Source: Bradyrhizobium sp. 186
GTDB lineage: Bacteria; Pseudomonadota; Alphaproteobacteria; Rhizobiales; Xanthobacteraceae
Length of the DNA: 64,000 bases
Reading direction: 5' to 3'
NCBI RefSeq assembly: GCF_023101685.1
Contig: NZ_CP082164.1
Span: 5,332,001 to 5,396,000 of the forward strand
Below the pieces are notes generated by a model. It searched no databases and was not told the DNA's origin. It saw only the letters and a list, made by a program, of their open reading frames with translations. The translations under genes were made by a program, and so were the position numbers. Shown one piece after another: positions 1 to 8,943 of the stretch (position 1 is its first letter; every line of letters begins with the position of its first letter).

Positions 1-718
1 GACTCGAATAGAGCGGCTCGGCAGCGTCGGCGACATTGCGCTGGTCAGCTGCGCGATCGATCAGGAACTGCGCCTCGTTACGCATCTGTTCGACGATGTC
101 GTCCGGCGGATCCCGCTTGGCGCGCGCTACCCGCAGATTGAGTCGCTCTGCGCCATTATGCCCAAGGTAGTGCATGGCGCTCGAGAAGCCATACCAATGC
201 TTCTCCTGATCGGGCGTGAGGTTCAGTTCGGTCTTGATCCGCTCGATGTAGGAATCGCTGTTGGTGACGATCTGGTCGGCTGTGAGCTGCGGCGTGCCGC
301 TCTGGGTCAAAACCGTAACATCCTTGTCCTGGGGCGCGTTCTTGGCTTCCTTGGTCCCCTTGGCGCCCTTGCCCAACTTGGCGCTCTTGGCATCCTTGTC
401 CTTGCCGGCGCCTTGCTGCTTGGCGTCCTTGGTTCCGTCCTTGGTGCCATCCTTGGCGGCCGGCGCCTGGTTGTTGTTATTGTTGTTACCGACCCCGAGC
501 ACGCCGGTGAAAACGCCGACCACGCCGCCGATTGCACCGCCCAGCACGCCGCCGACCGGACCGGCCGCCTTGTTGCCGGCCGCAGCCCCCTCCTGAACGC
601 CTTTGACCAGGCCTTGCGCGTTCGCGACCGCGGCTGCGCCGAGCAGCAACGAGACCACGGCCCCCAGCGCGAACCATCGTCGCAGGTGAAGCCGCGCTGG
701 CGGCGCCGGGTTGATCAT
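1..718 (-). CDS. Secreted Spy/CpxP-like (LTxxQ) protein, cut by the window edge
   Basis: The minus strand is open from position 718 to the window edge, so the C-terminus is missing. The start at 718 is chosen because GGAG lies six bases upstream; in-frame ATGs at 724 and 730 have poor spacing. The N-terminus has basic residues, a hydrophobic stretch and an AxA-type cleavage site (VANAQG), which indicates a Sec signal peptide. Next come a Gly/Ala-rich segment, an asparagine run, and a Lys/Asp/Gly-rich low-complexity linker with repeated KDGT/KDAK units. The folded part begins near residue 150 with ERIKTELNLTPDQEKHW. This LTxxQ motif is typical of Spy/CpxP periplasmic chaperone-like proteins. 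The role in envelope stress is inferred from the family only. Confidence 0.75.
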   Translation of the reverse strand, partial: MINPAPPARLHLRRWFALGAVVSLLLGAAAVANAQGLVKGVQEGAAAGNKAAGPVGGVLGGAIGGVVGVFTGVLGVGNNNNNNQAPAAKDGTKDGTKDAKQQGAGKDKDAKSAKLGKGAKGTKEAKNAPQDKDVTVLTQSGTPQLTADQIVTNSDSYIERIKTELNLTPDQEKHWYGFSSAMHYLGHNGAERLNLRVARAKRDPPDDIVEQMRNEAQFLIDRAADQRNVADAAEPLYSS

Positions 719-1199
719 TCTCATCTCCATCGTCGATCTGATTGGCCTGTTGGGGTGAGAGCCACCCGCCGGTTGTAACTCTATCGTTTTCGCAGCTTCG
801 AGGTCTAGGCGCCGACAATTGCTATCCACGCCCGAAAAGTCTTTCGCGCGAAGCGGTTATGCAGGTTTGTTCGAAACTGCGGCGTAATTGCGCACGCAAC
901 CTCCGAAGCGGCATTACGCAAAGTGTGCGTCGCAAAATACGCGGCGATGGTTCACATCGAACGCGCGCCATTGAGCAGCGCTGACACGTCCGGGCCGACG
1001 TTAGTTCTAGACGACGAGTAGTTCGGCTTCCTCGACAGACGCGACCAATCATGATCTGATCGCGCTACCAATTTGCCGCGCCGCGCGTGTTTTGCCACCG
1101 CGGCGACGGCATCAAATAAGAAACTTCCAACAAGAAAAGCAAAATTCGGAAAGTTCAGAGGAAGCGCCAAAACAATAAAACACCAAGCGAGGAAACGAG
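719..1199. other. Intergenic region between divergent genes
   Basis: This stretch of about 480 bases separates the divergent secreted-protein gene and the ABC importer operon, so it should hold both promoters. A purine-rich ribosome-binding site (GAGGAAACGAG) ends just before position 1200. I see no convincing gene, repeat or terminator in it. Short open frames on both strands look like chance. Confidence 0.6.
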
Positions 1200-2540
1200 A
1201 TGTCACGCAAGACACTGACGCGACGTCAATTTGTGGCTGCCACTGCAATGTCCTCCGCGGCGCTGATCACGGCGCCCTATGTCCGCGGGGCCTACGCCGC
1301 CGGTAAAGTCTCGATCGGCTTCTGGGACCACTGGGTACCCGGCGCGAACAATGCCTCCACCGCCCTCGTCAACGAGTGGGCGGCGAAGGAGAAGGTCGAA
1401 GTCTCGATCGACTACATCACCAGTAACAACAACAAGATCCAGCTCACCGTTGCGGCGGAAGCCCAGGCCAAATCCGGCCACGACATCTTGCAGATGCCGA
1501 CCTGGTGGCCGCATGCCTATTCCGAAAATCTCGAGCCGCTCAACGACGTCATGGAACCGCTCATCAAGCAGAATGGCGACGTCAACGGCACCGTCAAATA
1601 TCTCGGCCAGGCCGGCGGCAAATGGCTCGGCATCCCCGCGACTCCGGGCAGCCAGATCAAGGGGCCCTGCTCCCGCATCGATCTGATGAAGAAGCTCGCC
1701 GGCATCGATGTCCAGGAAATGTATCCGGCAGGCGGGCCGCCAAAAGCCGACAACTGGACCCTGGACACGTTCCTGAAGGCGGCCGAGGCCTGCCAGAAGG
1801 GCGGCTTCCCCTTCGGTATCGGGCTCGGCGAAACCACCGACAGCGTCGACACCGCGGGTGCAATCTTCCAGTCGTTCGGGGCGGAGCTCGTCAACGCCAA
1901 GGGCGAAGTCACGGTGAAGACCGACGCGGTTCGCCAGGCCCTCGAATACTACAAGAAGCTGATCGCCTTCCTGCCGCCCGACGCGCCGTCCTGGGATGAC
2001 GCCTCGAACAACAAATGGCTGATCTCGGGCCGCGGCGCGATGATCCTGAACCCGCCGAGCGCCTGGGCTGTCGCCAAGCGCGACGCACCTCAGGTCGCCG
2101 AGCAATGCTGGACCCACGGCTTCCCCGCGGGGCCAAAGGGCCGCTTTGCGCCGTACCTTCCCTACTTCTGGGGCCTCTGGAACTTCAGCAAGAACAAGGA
2201 AGCGGCCAAGAGCTTGCTCACCTATCTGTCACAGCCGTCATCGATCGAAAAATTCGTCGCGGCGAGCGGCGGTTACGATCTGCCCGCCTATGCCAACATG
2301 ACGACGCTGAAGACCTGGGCGGAGGAAGGGCCACCAAAGGGTTCGCTCTACCACTATCCGAATCCTTATAATCATCAGACGCTGTCGATTGCGGCGTCTC
2401 CGGCGCCGCCCAAGATCGCGCAGCAGATCTACTTCCAGGCGACGCTGACCAAGATGGCGCTGCGGTTCGCGCAAGGCGAAAAGTTGGAGACCACGCTCGC
2501 CTGGGCCGAGGGCGAGTGCGAAGGCTTCATGCGAAGCTAG
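1200..2540 (+). CDS. ABC transporter sugar-type substrate-binding protein, Tat-exported
   Basis: This 446-residue protein belongs to the extracellular solute-binding protein family 1 class (maltose/glycerol-3-phosphate type). The N-terminus carries a twin-arginine signal (TRRQFV, Arg8-Arg9), a hydrophobic core and a likely cleavage site after the AYAA near residue 34, so export is expected by Tat to the periplasm. The mature part has the usual two-lobe length. It is the first gene of a five-gene plus-strand run with two permeases, an ATPase and a dehydrogenase, so it should supply the specificity of that importer. The start has GAGGAAACGAG directly upstream. The substrate cannot be read from the sequence; a carbohydrate or polyol is most likely. 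Confidence 0.88.
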   Translation: MSRKTLTRRQFVAATAMSSAALITAPYVRGAYAAGKVSIGFWDHWVPGANNASTALVNEWAAKEKVEVSIDYITSNNNKIQLTVAAEAQAKSGHDILQMPTWWPHAYSENLEPLNDVMEPLIKQNGDVNGTVKYLGQAGGKWLGIPATPGSQIKGPCSRIDLMKKLAGIDVQEMYPAGGPPKADNWTLDTFLKAAEACQKGGFPFGIGLGETTDSVDTAGAIFQSFGAELVNAKGEVTVKTDAVRQALEYYKKLIAFLPPDAPSWDDASNNKWLISGRGAMILNPPSAWAVAKRDAPQVAEQCWTHGFPAGPKGRFAPYLPYFWGLWNFSKNKEAAKSLLTYLSQPSSIEKFVAASGGYDLPAYANMTTLKTWAEEGPPKGSLYHYPNPYNHQTLSIAASPAPPKIAQQIYFQATLTKMALRFAQGEKLETTLAWAEGECEGFMRS

Positions 2541-2674
2541 CCGGGGGTGTGCCGGGCGGTTCACGCCGTCAAGCGTGAGCCGCCAAGGCGCTCCGGCCTT
2601 CCCTTCGCGCGCCGCCAGGAGCCGACCGATCGGGCCGGCTTCGCCATTCGACACCTCTTATGAAAGCCTAACTC

Positions 2675-3607
2675 ATGGCCGAAATCGTCGTTGAGCAGGG
2701 TCGTGCAGTCCGCACGGCGAGCAAACGCAACAGCCTCCGCAATGCCATGGGACGAAAATCGACGGTGGCGTTCTTCCTGACGCTGCCGCTGATCCTGCTG
2801 ATTGCGCTGCTCGTGCTCTATCCTGCCGTCTATTCCGTCCATCTCGCGACGCTGAACAAGTCGATGCAAAAATTCGTCGGGATCGGTAACTTCACCTTCC
2901 TGTTCAAGCGTGACACGTTCTGGATGGTGGTGCAGCAGTCCTGCATCTTCGCGGTCACTGCGGTGTTCTTCAAGGCGCTGATGGGCTTCATCGTCGCGCA
3001 TTTCGTGCACAACATTCCGGCCAAGGGCCAGCGCAAATGGCGCGGCATGTTGCTGGTGCCCTGGGTCATCCCGCCCGCGATGAGCACGCTGGCCTGGCTG
3101 TGGCTGTTCGACCCCTCCTACAGCGCCTTCAACTACACGCTCTCTTTCTTCGGCATCGGCCCCATCAACTGGCTCGGCGACACTTCGTGGGCGCGCTTTT
3201 CCGTCATTCTCGTCAACGTCTGGTACGGCGCGCCGTTCTTCATGATCATGTATCTGGCGGCGCTGAAATCCGTGCCGGACCAGCTCTATGAGGCCGCCGC
3301 GATCGACGGCGCCAATTGGTGGCAGAAGATCTGGTTCATCACCCTGCCGATGATGCGCAATATCATCGCCATCACCACGTTGTTCTCGCTGATCGTCACC
3401 TTCGCCAATTTCGATATCGTCCGGATCCTGACGTCGGGCGGCCCGCTGGATCGAACCCACATCTTTGCGACCTGGGCCTTCAAGGTCGGCATCGAGGGCA
3501 GCGACATTCCGCTCGGCGCCAGCGTCTCGCTGTTCATGGTGCCGATCCTCGCTGTCGCGGCGATCTTCATCCTTCGCGATGTCTCCAAACGCGGGAACGA
3601 AGCCTGA
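2675..3607 (+). CDS. Sugar ABC transporter permease, MalF/UgpA-like
   Basis: This 310-residue inner-membrane protein has about six hydrophobic segments, the first at residues 30-50. It carries the binding-protein-dependent permease EAA loop (EAAAIDGANWWQ, about residue 207), which contacts the ATPase. It lies 134 bases after the binding protein gene, and its stop codon overlaps the start of the second permease (TGATG). It should form a heterodimeric channel with the product of the next gene. No strong ribosome-binding site is visible, so the start is the first plausible ATG. Confidence 0.88.
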   Translation: MAEIVVEQGRAVRTASKRNSLRNAMGRKSTVAFFLTLPLILLIALLVLYPAVYSVHLATLNKSMQKFVGIGNFTFLFKRDTFWMVVQQSCIFAVTAVFFKALMGFIVAHFVHNIPAKGQRKWRGMLLVPWVIPPAMSTLAWLWLFDPSYSAFNYTLSFFGIGPINWLGDTSWARFSVILVNVWYGAPFFMIMYLAALKSVPDQLYEAAAIDGANWWQKIWFITLPMMRNIIAITTLFSLIVTFANFDIVRILTSGGPLDRTHIFATWAFKVGIEGSDIPLGASVSLFMVPILAVAAIFILRDVSKRGNEA

Positions 3608-4518
3608 TGAGCACGCTCGCAATCGACAAGGCAGGACCGACGCGCAAGGTCAAGCTTGGCAGCATGAGCCGCGACCGCACTTGGGCACTGCGCTGGTCCT
3701 ACTTCTTCCTCGCGTTGTTCGCGATCTTCTCGCTGACGCCGCCGCTCTACATGCTGATCACGTCGCTCAAGAGCAGCGCGGAAATATCGGCCGCGACCAA
3801 TCCGTGGTGGGTGTTCCACCCCACGCTGTCCAACTACGTCGAGCTTTTGACCTCGAACCAGTTCCTGCGTTTCTTCTGGAATTCGGCGATGGTTTCGATC
3901 GTGGTCGTGTTCATCACCATGCTGATCAGCATCCCGTCGGCATTCGCGCTGGCGCGAATGAAGTTCTGGGGCTCGACGACACTCGCCACCGGCGTTTTTC
4001 TCACCTACCTGGTTCCGGACAGCCTGTTGTTCATTCCGCTGTTCAAGATGCTTGCTGCGGTCCAGGACATCACCGGCATCACGCTGCTGAACCGGTGGTA
4101 CGTGCTGCTGTTCGTCTACCCGACGCTGACGGTGCCGTTCTGCACCTGGATCATGATCGGCTATTTCGCCTCGATCCCGAAGGAGCTCGATGAGGCCGCG
4201 ATCATCGACGGCGCCTCCTGGCTCCAGACCCTGACGCGGATCTTCATCCCCGTGGCGCTGCCCGGGCTGATCGCGGCAACCATCTTCGCCTTCACGGTGT
4301 CCTGGGCTCAGTTCCTTTATCCCCTGGTGTTCACGACCTCTGTGGACCAGCTGGTGCTGCCGGTCGGCATCACCACCACGCTGATCAAGGGCGACGTCTT
4401 CAACTGGGGTCAGATCATGACCGGCGCGCTGCTCGGCGCAGCCCCACCGCTGGTCATCTACGCCTTCTTGATGGACTACTACATTGCCGGCCTGACCGCC
4501 GGCTCGACGAAGGGTTGA
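3607..4518 (+). CDS. Sugar ABC transporter permease, MalG/UgpE-like
   Basis: The chosen start is the ATG at 3607, which overlaps the stop of the preceding permease by one base; the frame is open further upstream, but that stretch overlaps the first permease and lacks membrane character. The 303-residue product has an N-terminal cytoplasmic stretch, about six membrane segments and the EAA loop (DEAAIIDGASWLQ) that docks to the ATPase. It is the second half of the importer channel. The gene ends seven bases before the ATPase start, which indicates a tightly coupled operon. Confidence 0.9.
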   Translation: MSTLAIDKAGPTRKVKLGSMSRDRTWALRWSYFFLALFAIFSLTPPLYMLITSLKSSAEISAATNPWWVFHPTLSNYVELLTSNQFLRFFWNSAMVSIVVVFITMLISIPSAFALARMKFWGSTTLATGVFLTYLVPDSLLFIPLFKMLAAVQDITGITLLNRWYVLLFVYPTLTVPFCTWIMIGYFASIPKELDEAAIIDGASWLQTLTRIFIPVALPGLIAATIFAFTVSWAQFLYPLVFTTSVDQLVLPVGITTTLIKGDVFNWGQIMTGALLGAAPPLVIYAFLMDYYIAGLTAGSTKG

Positions 4519-4524
4519 TGTCTT

Positions 4525-5625
4525 ATGGCTGACGTTGCATTGCGGAAGGTGGTCAAGCGTTACGATGACGTCGAGGCGGTGCGCGGCATCGATCTCGATA
4601 TCGCCGACCATGAGTTCATCGTGCTGGTGGGGCCTTCGGGCTGCGGCAAGTCGACGACGCTGCGCATGATCGCAGGGCTCGAGGACATCAGCGACGGCGA
4701 TATCATGATCGGCGGCGACGTCGTCAACGACGTTCCGCCGAAGGACCGCGACATCGCGATGGTGTTCCAGAACTATGCGCTCTATCCGCACATGACGGTC
4801 GCGGAGAACATGTCGTTCGGGCTGCGCCTGAAGCACTATCCGAAGGCCGAGATCAAGGCGCGCGTGACCGAGGCGGCCCGGCTTCTGGACATCACCGACC
4901 TGATCGACCGCAAACCGAAGCAGCTCTCCGGCGGCCAGCGCCAGCGCGTCGCCATGGGACGCGCCATCGTGCGCAACCCAAAGGTCTTCCTGTTCGACGA
5001 GCCGCTGTCCAATCTCGACGCCAAGCTGCGCGTGCAGATGCGGATCGAGATCAAGAAGGTGCATCAGAAGGTGCGCACCACGACGGTCTACGTCACCCAC
5101 GACCAGGTCGAGGCGATGACGCTGGCCGATCGCGTGGTGGTGATGAACAAGGGGCGCATCGAGCAGATCGGCACGCCGAACGAGCTCTACCACAAGCCGG
5201 CGACGCGCTTCGTCGCGGGTTTCATCGGCTCGCCGGCGATGAATTTTATTCCGTGCCGGCTGGAGGACGTCGACGGCAAGCTCAATATCCGCCTGACCGA
5301 CCGCATCTCGTTCCCGCTGCCGCAGGCTCGCGCTATCAGCTACAACGCGCTGCCCCGAACCGAAAACCTGCTGCTCGGCCTCCGGCCGGAGCACCTCACC
5401 GAGTCCCATGCGCATCTCGAGCCCGGCGTCGAGAGCTTCGATACCGTGCTCGACGTCACCGAGCCGATGGGAATGGAGACGCTGGTCTATTTCGGGCTCG
5501 AAGGCACGCCGATCTGCGGCCGTGTCGATCCCAATGCCGGCGCCAAGGACGGGGCACCCATGCGTTTGGCAATGGACCTCAACAACATGCACCTGCTAAA
5601 CGAGGCGACCGGCGCCGTGTTGTGA
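4525..5625 (+). CDS. ABC transporter ATP-binding protein, UgpC/MalK-like
   Basis: This 366-residue ATPase powers the importer encoded just upstream. Visible motifs are Walker A (GPSGCGKST, residues 36-44), the Q-loop (VFQNYALYPHMTV), the signature LSGGQRQR near residue 134, Walker B with FDEP near residue 158 and the switch histidine in YVTHDQ near residue 192. The roughly 120-residue C-terminal extension is the OB-type regulatory domain found in MalK/UgpC-class ATPases. It acts as a dimer on the cytoplasmic face of the membrane. The sugar specificity is unknown. Confidence 0.93.
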   Translation: MADVALRKVVKRYDDVEAVRGIDLDIADHEFIVLVGPSGCGKSTTLRMIAGLEDISDGDIMIGGDVVNDVPPKDRDIAMVFQNYALYPHMTVAENMSFGLRLKHYPKAEIKARVTEAARLLDITDLIDRKPKQLSGGQRQRVAMGRAIVRNPKVFLFDEPLSNLDAKLRVQMRIEIKKVHQKVRTTTVYVTHDQVEAMTLADRVVVMNKGRIEQIGTPNELYHKPATRFVAGFIGSPAMNFIPCRLEDVDGKLNIRLTDRISFPLPQARAISYNALPRTENLLLGLRPEHLTESHAHLEPGVESFDTVLDVTEPMGMETLVYFGLEGTPICGRVDPNAGAKDGAPMRLAMDLNNMHLLNEATGAVL

Positions 5626-5659
5626 CGGCCGGGCAAGAAACTCGCGCAGGCAGGGGACG

Positions 5660-6649
5660 ATGGCGACCAACAAGAAGAAAATCTTTGTCACGCAAACTTT
5701 GTCGCAAGCAGCACGGGCCCTTCTCACCCGGCGGGACGATATCGAGCTCGTCGAGTTTCCGAACCTGATTTCTGCCAAGGACTTCGAAGCCTTGCTGGAG
5801 AGCCACGCGCCGGTCCATGGCGTCGCGCTCGGCGCCACCGCCTTCGGCGAGACCGAGCTCGAGGCTTCCCGCGACATGAAGGTGGTGACACGAATCGGCG
5901 TGGGCTATGACGCTGTCGACGTGCCCGCGCTCTCCCGCCGCAAGGTGCCGCTGATGGTGGCGGGCAGCGCGAACTCGCCCTCGGTTGCCGAACAGGCGCT
6001 GTTCATGATGCTGACGCTGGCCAAGCGCGCGCAGGAGATGCACGCCTGCGTCAAGGACGGCAAATGGGCCGACCGGCTGGGCATGCTGCCGTTCGACCTC
6101 TACGGCAAGACCGTGCTGATCATCGGCTTCGGCCGCATCGGCACCCGCACCGCCAAGCGCTGCCTGGCGATGGAAATGAACGTGCAGGTCTACGATCCCT
6201 ACAAGCCCGCCGCCGAGATCAAGGCCGCCGGCTGCGAGCCCGTCGCCGATCTTGACGCGGCGCTGCCTCAAGCCGACTTCGTCACCGTCCACTGCCCGAA
6301 GACGCCGGAAACGGTCGGCCTGTTCAATGCGGCGCGGATCGGTCTGATGAAGCCGAAATCCTATCTCGTCAACACCGCGCGCGGCGGCATCGTCAACGAG
6401 AAGGCGCTGTACGAAGCGCTTACCTCGGGCAGGCTCGCCGGCGCCGGCATCGACGTGTTCGAGCAGGAGCCGCCGCCGGTCAGCCACGCGCTGTTCGCGC
6501 TGCCGAACGTCATCATGGCCCCGCACGTGGCTGGCGTCACCGTCGAGGCGGTGAGCCGCATGAGCGAGCAGACCGCACGCAACATCCTGAGTGTGCTGGA
6601 CGGCGACCCGATCCGGCAGAACATTATCAATCAGGACGTGCTCGGCTGA
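5660..6649 (+). CDS. D-isomer-specific 2-hydroxyacid dehydrogenase (NAD-dependent)
   Basis: This 329-residue enzyme has the SerA-like fold. The Rossmann motif GFGRIG lies at residues 156-161, and the catalytic triad is readable as Arg in NTARGG, Glu in DVFEQEPP and His in MAPHVAG. A purine-rich site (GGGGAC) precedes the start. It follows the ABC ATPase by 34 bases on the same strand, so it may act on the imported compound or a metabolite of it. It resembles phosphoglycerate dehydrogenase but lacks the C-terminal ACT domain, so a role in serine synthesis should not be assumed. Confidence 0.88.
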   Translation: MATNKKKIFVTQTLSQAARALLTRRDDIELVEFPNLISAKDFEALLESHAPVHGVALGATAFGETELEASRDMKVVTRIGVGYDAVDVPALSRRKVPLMVAGSANSPSVAEQALFMMLTLAKRAQEMHACVKDGKWADRLGMLPFDLYGKTVLIIGFGRIGTRTAKRCLAMEMNVQVYDPYKPAAEIKAAGCEPVADLDAALPQADFVTVHCPKTPETVGLFNAARIGLMKPKSYLVNTARGGIVNEKALYEALTSGRLAGAGIDVFEQEPPPVSHALFALPNVIMAPHVAGVTVEAVSRMSEQTARNILSVLDGDPIRQNIINQDVLG

Positions 6650-6819
6650 GCGTGGCGAGCGGGCGGGCAAACAATCAGCCCGCCTTCGGAAGGCCAGAAT
6701 GCGTCCCATTTTGGTGCAGATCGAGCCCCAACTCAGCCTTAATCAAACCCGCGTAATAAACCCAGCCGCGCCGGCAGTGGGACAGATTTGCCGGCCGCGT
6801 CGAGCTGGAGGATGGAGCC

Positions 6820-7269
6820 TTGTCAGAAATCGACCCGACCGACCAGACGCTAGCGGCCATCGCCAGCATTCTGGAGCACCCCGAACCCGTTCTCGTCGTC
6901 CGGGAAACCGAGATCGAGACGGCCGTCGTCGAAGAGCACGCGGTCGCCGACGAGCATCCCGTGGTCGACGAACAGCCGCTGGCGCCGGAGCCGGCCGATG
7001 CCGAGGGCTACAGCAAAGTCGGTCCCGGGCCGATGGTGGCGATCCGTCTCAAGTGGACGGTTCAGCGCGGCGATGACGGCCAGTACTACGTGCATGAGAC
7101 CATCGGCGAACAGTCCACGCCCGTGATCAGCGGTCCGATGACAAGCGAAGCCGCAGTGCATTTCGTCGACGAGCACGAGGACGAAGCGCATCGGCGCTTC
7201 GAGGAGCTGCGCAGCGAGATCGCCGGCCGCAGCTCGCTCGCGGAGTTCGAGCGCAAGGGCGAGGCTTAG
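6820..7269 (+). CDS. Acidic hypothetical protein, TTG start
   Basis: The frame encodes 149 residues from a TTG codon at 6820. GGAGG eight bases upstream supports that start, and no in-frame ATG fits better. The N-terminal half is rich in Glu, Val and Ala with repeated V-E/D motifs and looks disordered. The C-terminal half (from about residue 68) is more ordered, with a short beta-like stretch (VAIRLKWTVQRGDDGQYYV) and a charged helix near the end. No signal peptide or membrane segment is visible. I do not recognise a family. Confidence 0.65.
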   Translation: MSEIDPTDQTLAAIASILEHPEPVLVVRETEIETAVVEEHAVADEHPVVDEQPLAPEPADAEGYSKVGPGPMVAIRLKWTVQRGDDGQYYVHETIGEQSTPVISGPMTSEAAVHFVDEHEDEAHRRFEELRSEIAGRSSLAEFERKGEA

Positions 7270-7300
7270 AGCGTGATCATCGCGCTCCAGATTTTTGTTT

Positions 7301-7376
7301 GAGCATGATCTCCGCGCAAACGCGTTCCGCGTTTGTCGCGAGGGAAAACCGCTTCACACTTTTCCGGATCATGCTC
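7301..7376. repeat. Palindromic intergenic repeat with GAGCATGATC ends
   Basis: The element starts with gagcatgatc and ends with its exact reverse complement gatcatgctc. Inside is a second hairpin of 8 bp (caaacgcg, loop ttc, cgcgtttg). Elements with these ends are common in Bradyrhizobium intergenic regions. It touches the stop codon of the minus-strand gene that follows. A diverged relative lies at 62612-62682. Confidence 0.8.
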
Positions 7377-7885
7377 TACTTCCGCCCGAGATAATCCTTC
7401 TTCACGAGCTCGACGCCTGCGTGCCGCAGCAGGTCGTAGGCCGTCGTGACGTGAAAGAAGAATTGCGGAACACTGAAGGACAAGAGCAGCGTCCGCCCGG
7501 TGAAGGGCAGCTCGGTCCCGTTCTTCAGCCTGAAGAAGACATTCTGCTCCGCCGCGGCATCGATCGCGGCACGCGGCAGGCGCTCGATGAACTCGATCGA
7601 GGTCGCGATGCGCGCCTGGAGCCCGGCCATGTCGTGCTCCAGCGCCGGCAGCGCCACCGGCTCGCACTGCGCCAGCAAGGCCGGAGCGACCACGGCATGG
7701 CGGCAGGCCTCGCCGACCTGCTGCGCCAGATCGTACATGTTCGGCGACAGCCGCATGCCGAGCAGGACGGCGGAATCGAACCTGCGGGCCTCGGCATGCG
7801 CGACGCCCTTGTCGAGCAGGCCGGACAAATTGCGCAGGTACGGCACGAAGAGGCCGACCGAGGCCTCGTACATCGAAATCGTCAC
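7376..7885 (-). CDS. DUF1993 family protein
   Basis: This 169-residue protein matches the DUF1993 family over its whole length, including the N-terminal TISMYxASV block, the conserved HAEARRFD segment near residue 30 and a DLLRHxGV-type motif close to the C-terminus. The GTG start at 7885 is preferred because AAAGGAA lies at good spacing and family members begin at this point; an ATG at 7873 is an alternative. The family is related to DinB-like helical bundles, but its biochemical role is not established. It stands alone, convergent with the upstream acidic protein gene. Confidence 0.85.
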   Translation of the reverse strand: MTISMYEASVGLFVPYLRNLSGLLDKGVAHAEARRFDSAVLLGMRLSPNMYDLAQQVGEACRHAVVAPALLAQCEPVALPALEHDMAGLQARIATSIEFIERLPRAAIDAAAEQNVFFRLKNGTELPFTGRTLLLSFSVPQFFFHVTTAYDLLRHAGVELVKKDYLGRK

Positions 7886-7983
7886 CCCAAAATTCCTTTC
7901 AATTCCGTCTCGCCACCGACTGGCATCTGGTCTAAATCCACCTCAAGAGACACAATGACAGCTCGCGCGGAGGTGGAAAAGAT

Positions 7984-8766
7984 ATGCTCGTTCGAATCCT
8001 GGCGGCATTGGCCGTGGCGTTGCTGGCGAACTTCTCGGCGCTTGCGCAGCAAGCAGCGCCCTCGCGCCTCGACGAGATCGTCAAGCGCGGCACTTTGCGC
8101 GTCGGCATGACCGGCGACTACAAGCCTTTCACCTATCTCGATAAGACCACGCAGCAGTTCAGCGGCTTCGACGTCGACATGGCGGAGGCGCTGGGCAAGG
8201 CCCTCGGCGTCAAGATCGAATTCGTGCCGACGGCCTGGCCGAAGCTGATGAAGGACTTTGAGGCCGACCAGTTCGACATCGCCATGGGCGGCGTCTCGGT
8301 CACGCTCGACCGGCAGCGGAAGGGCTTCTTCACCACGCCGATCATGCGCGAAGGCAAGACGCCGATCGCGCGTTGCGCCGACGTCGGAAAATACCAGACT
8401 CTCGCCGACATCGACAAGAAGGGTACCCGCGTGATCGTCAATCCCGGCGGCACCAATGAACGTTTCGCGCGCGCCAACGTCAAGGACGCGGAGATCAACG
8501 TCTTTCCGGACAATACCGTGATCTTCGACGAGATCGCCAAGGGCAATGCCGATCTGATGATGACGGACGCCTCTGAGACCCGTTACCAGCAGAAGCAGCA
8601 CACTGGCGTGCTCTGCGCGGTGCATCCGGACCAGCCGTTCGACTTCTCCGAGAAGGCCTATTGGCTCCAGCGCGACATGGCGCTGAAGGCGTTCGTCGAC
8701 CAGTGGCTGCATATCTCGATGGAGGACGGCAGCTACAAGAAGATCTACGCCGCCTGGTTCGATTAG
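7984..8766 (+). CDS. pheC: Periplasmic cyclohexadienyl (arogenate/prephenate) dehydratase
   Basis: This 260-residue protein has a signal peptide (cleavage near residue 21, SALAQQ) and a solute-binding-protein fold. Many blocks agree with the Pseudomonas PheC enzyme: TGDYKPF (44-50), GFDVDMA (61-67), NPGGTNE (153-159), LMMTDASETR (191-200) and VDQWLHI near the C-terminus. PheC converts prephenate to phenylpyruvate and arogenate to phenylalanine in the periplasm. Glu198 lies in the segment that holds the catalytic acid of known cyclohexadienyl dehydratases. A plain amino-acid-binding protein is less likely because no permease genes are adjacent. The physiological role remains an inference. Confidence 0.82.
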   Translation: MLVRILAALAVALLANFSALAQQAAPSRLDEIVKRGTLRVGMTGDYKPFTYLDKTTQQFSGFDVDMAEALGKALGVKIEFVPTAWPKLMKDFEADQFDIAMGGVSVTLDRQRKGFFTTPIMREGKTPIARCADVGKYQTLADIDKKGTRVIVNPGGTNERFARANVKDAEINVFPDNTVIFDEIAKGNADLMMTDASETRYQQKQHTGVLCAVHPDQPFDFSEKAYWLQRDMALKAFVDQWLHISMEDGSYKKIYAAWFD

Positions 8767-8943
8767 GCCCGACATCGCATCCGAATCGTCCAACGGCCGG
8801 CCAAACTTTGGACTGGCTCCGGGTCTATTGAACCCGGACCGCTGGGACGACGACTCATACCGAGGACAGTGATCTAGATCACTTTTTGCGATCGAACCGG
8901 GCCGTAAGCGTCGGTGCGGGAACCACCTGCTCAGGAGACGGAA

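Noticed and set aside
742..984. An 80-codon plus-strand frame in the first intergenic region
   Set aside because: It overlaps the signal-peptide end of the first gene, lacks a ribosome-binding site and has no recognisable domain.
3286..5592. A 768-codon open frame on the minus strand
   Set aside because: It is antisense to the ABC permease and ATPase genes, which have full sets of motifs. Its translation is rich in His, Arg, Asp and Gln without domain character, as expected for the shadow of a GC-rich gene.
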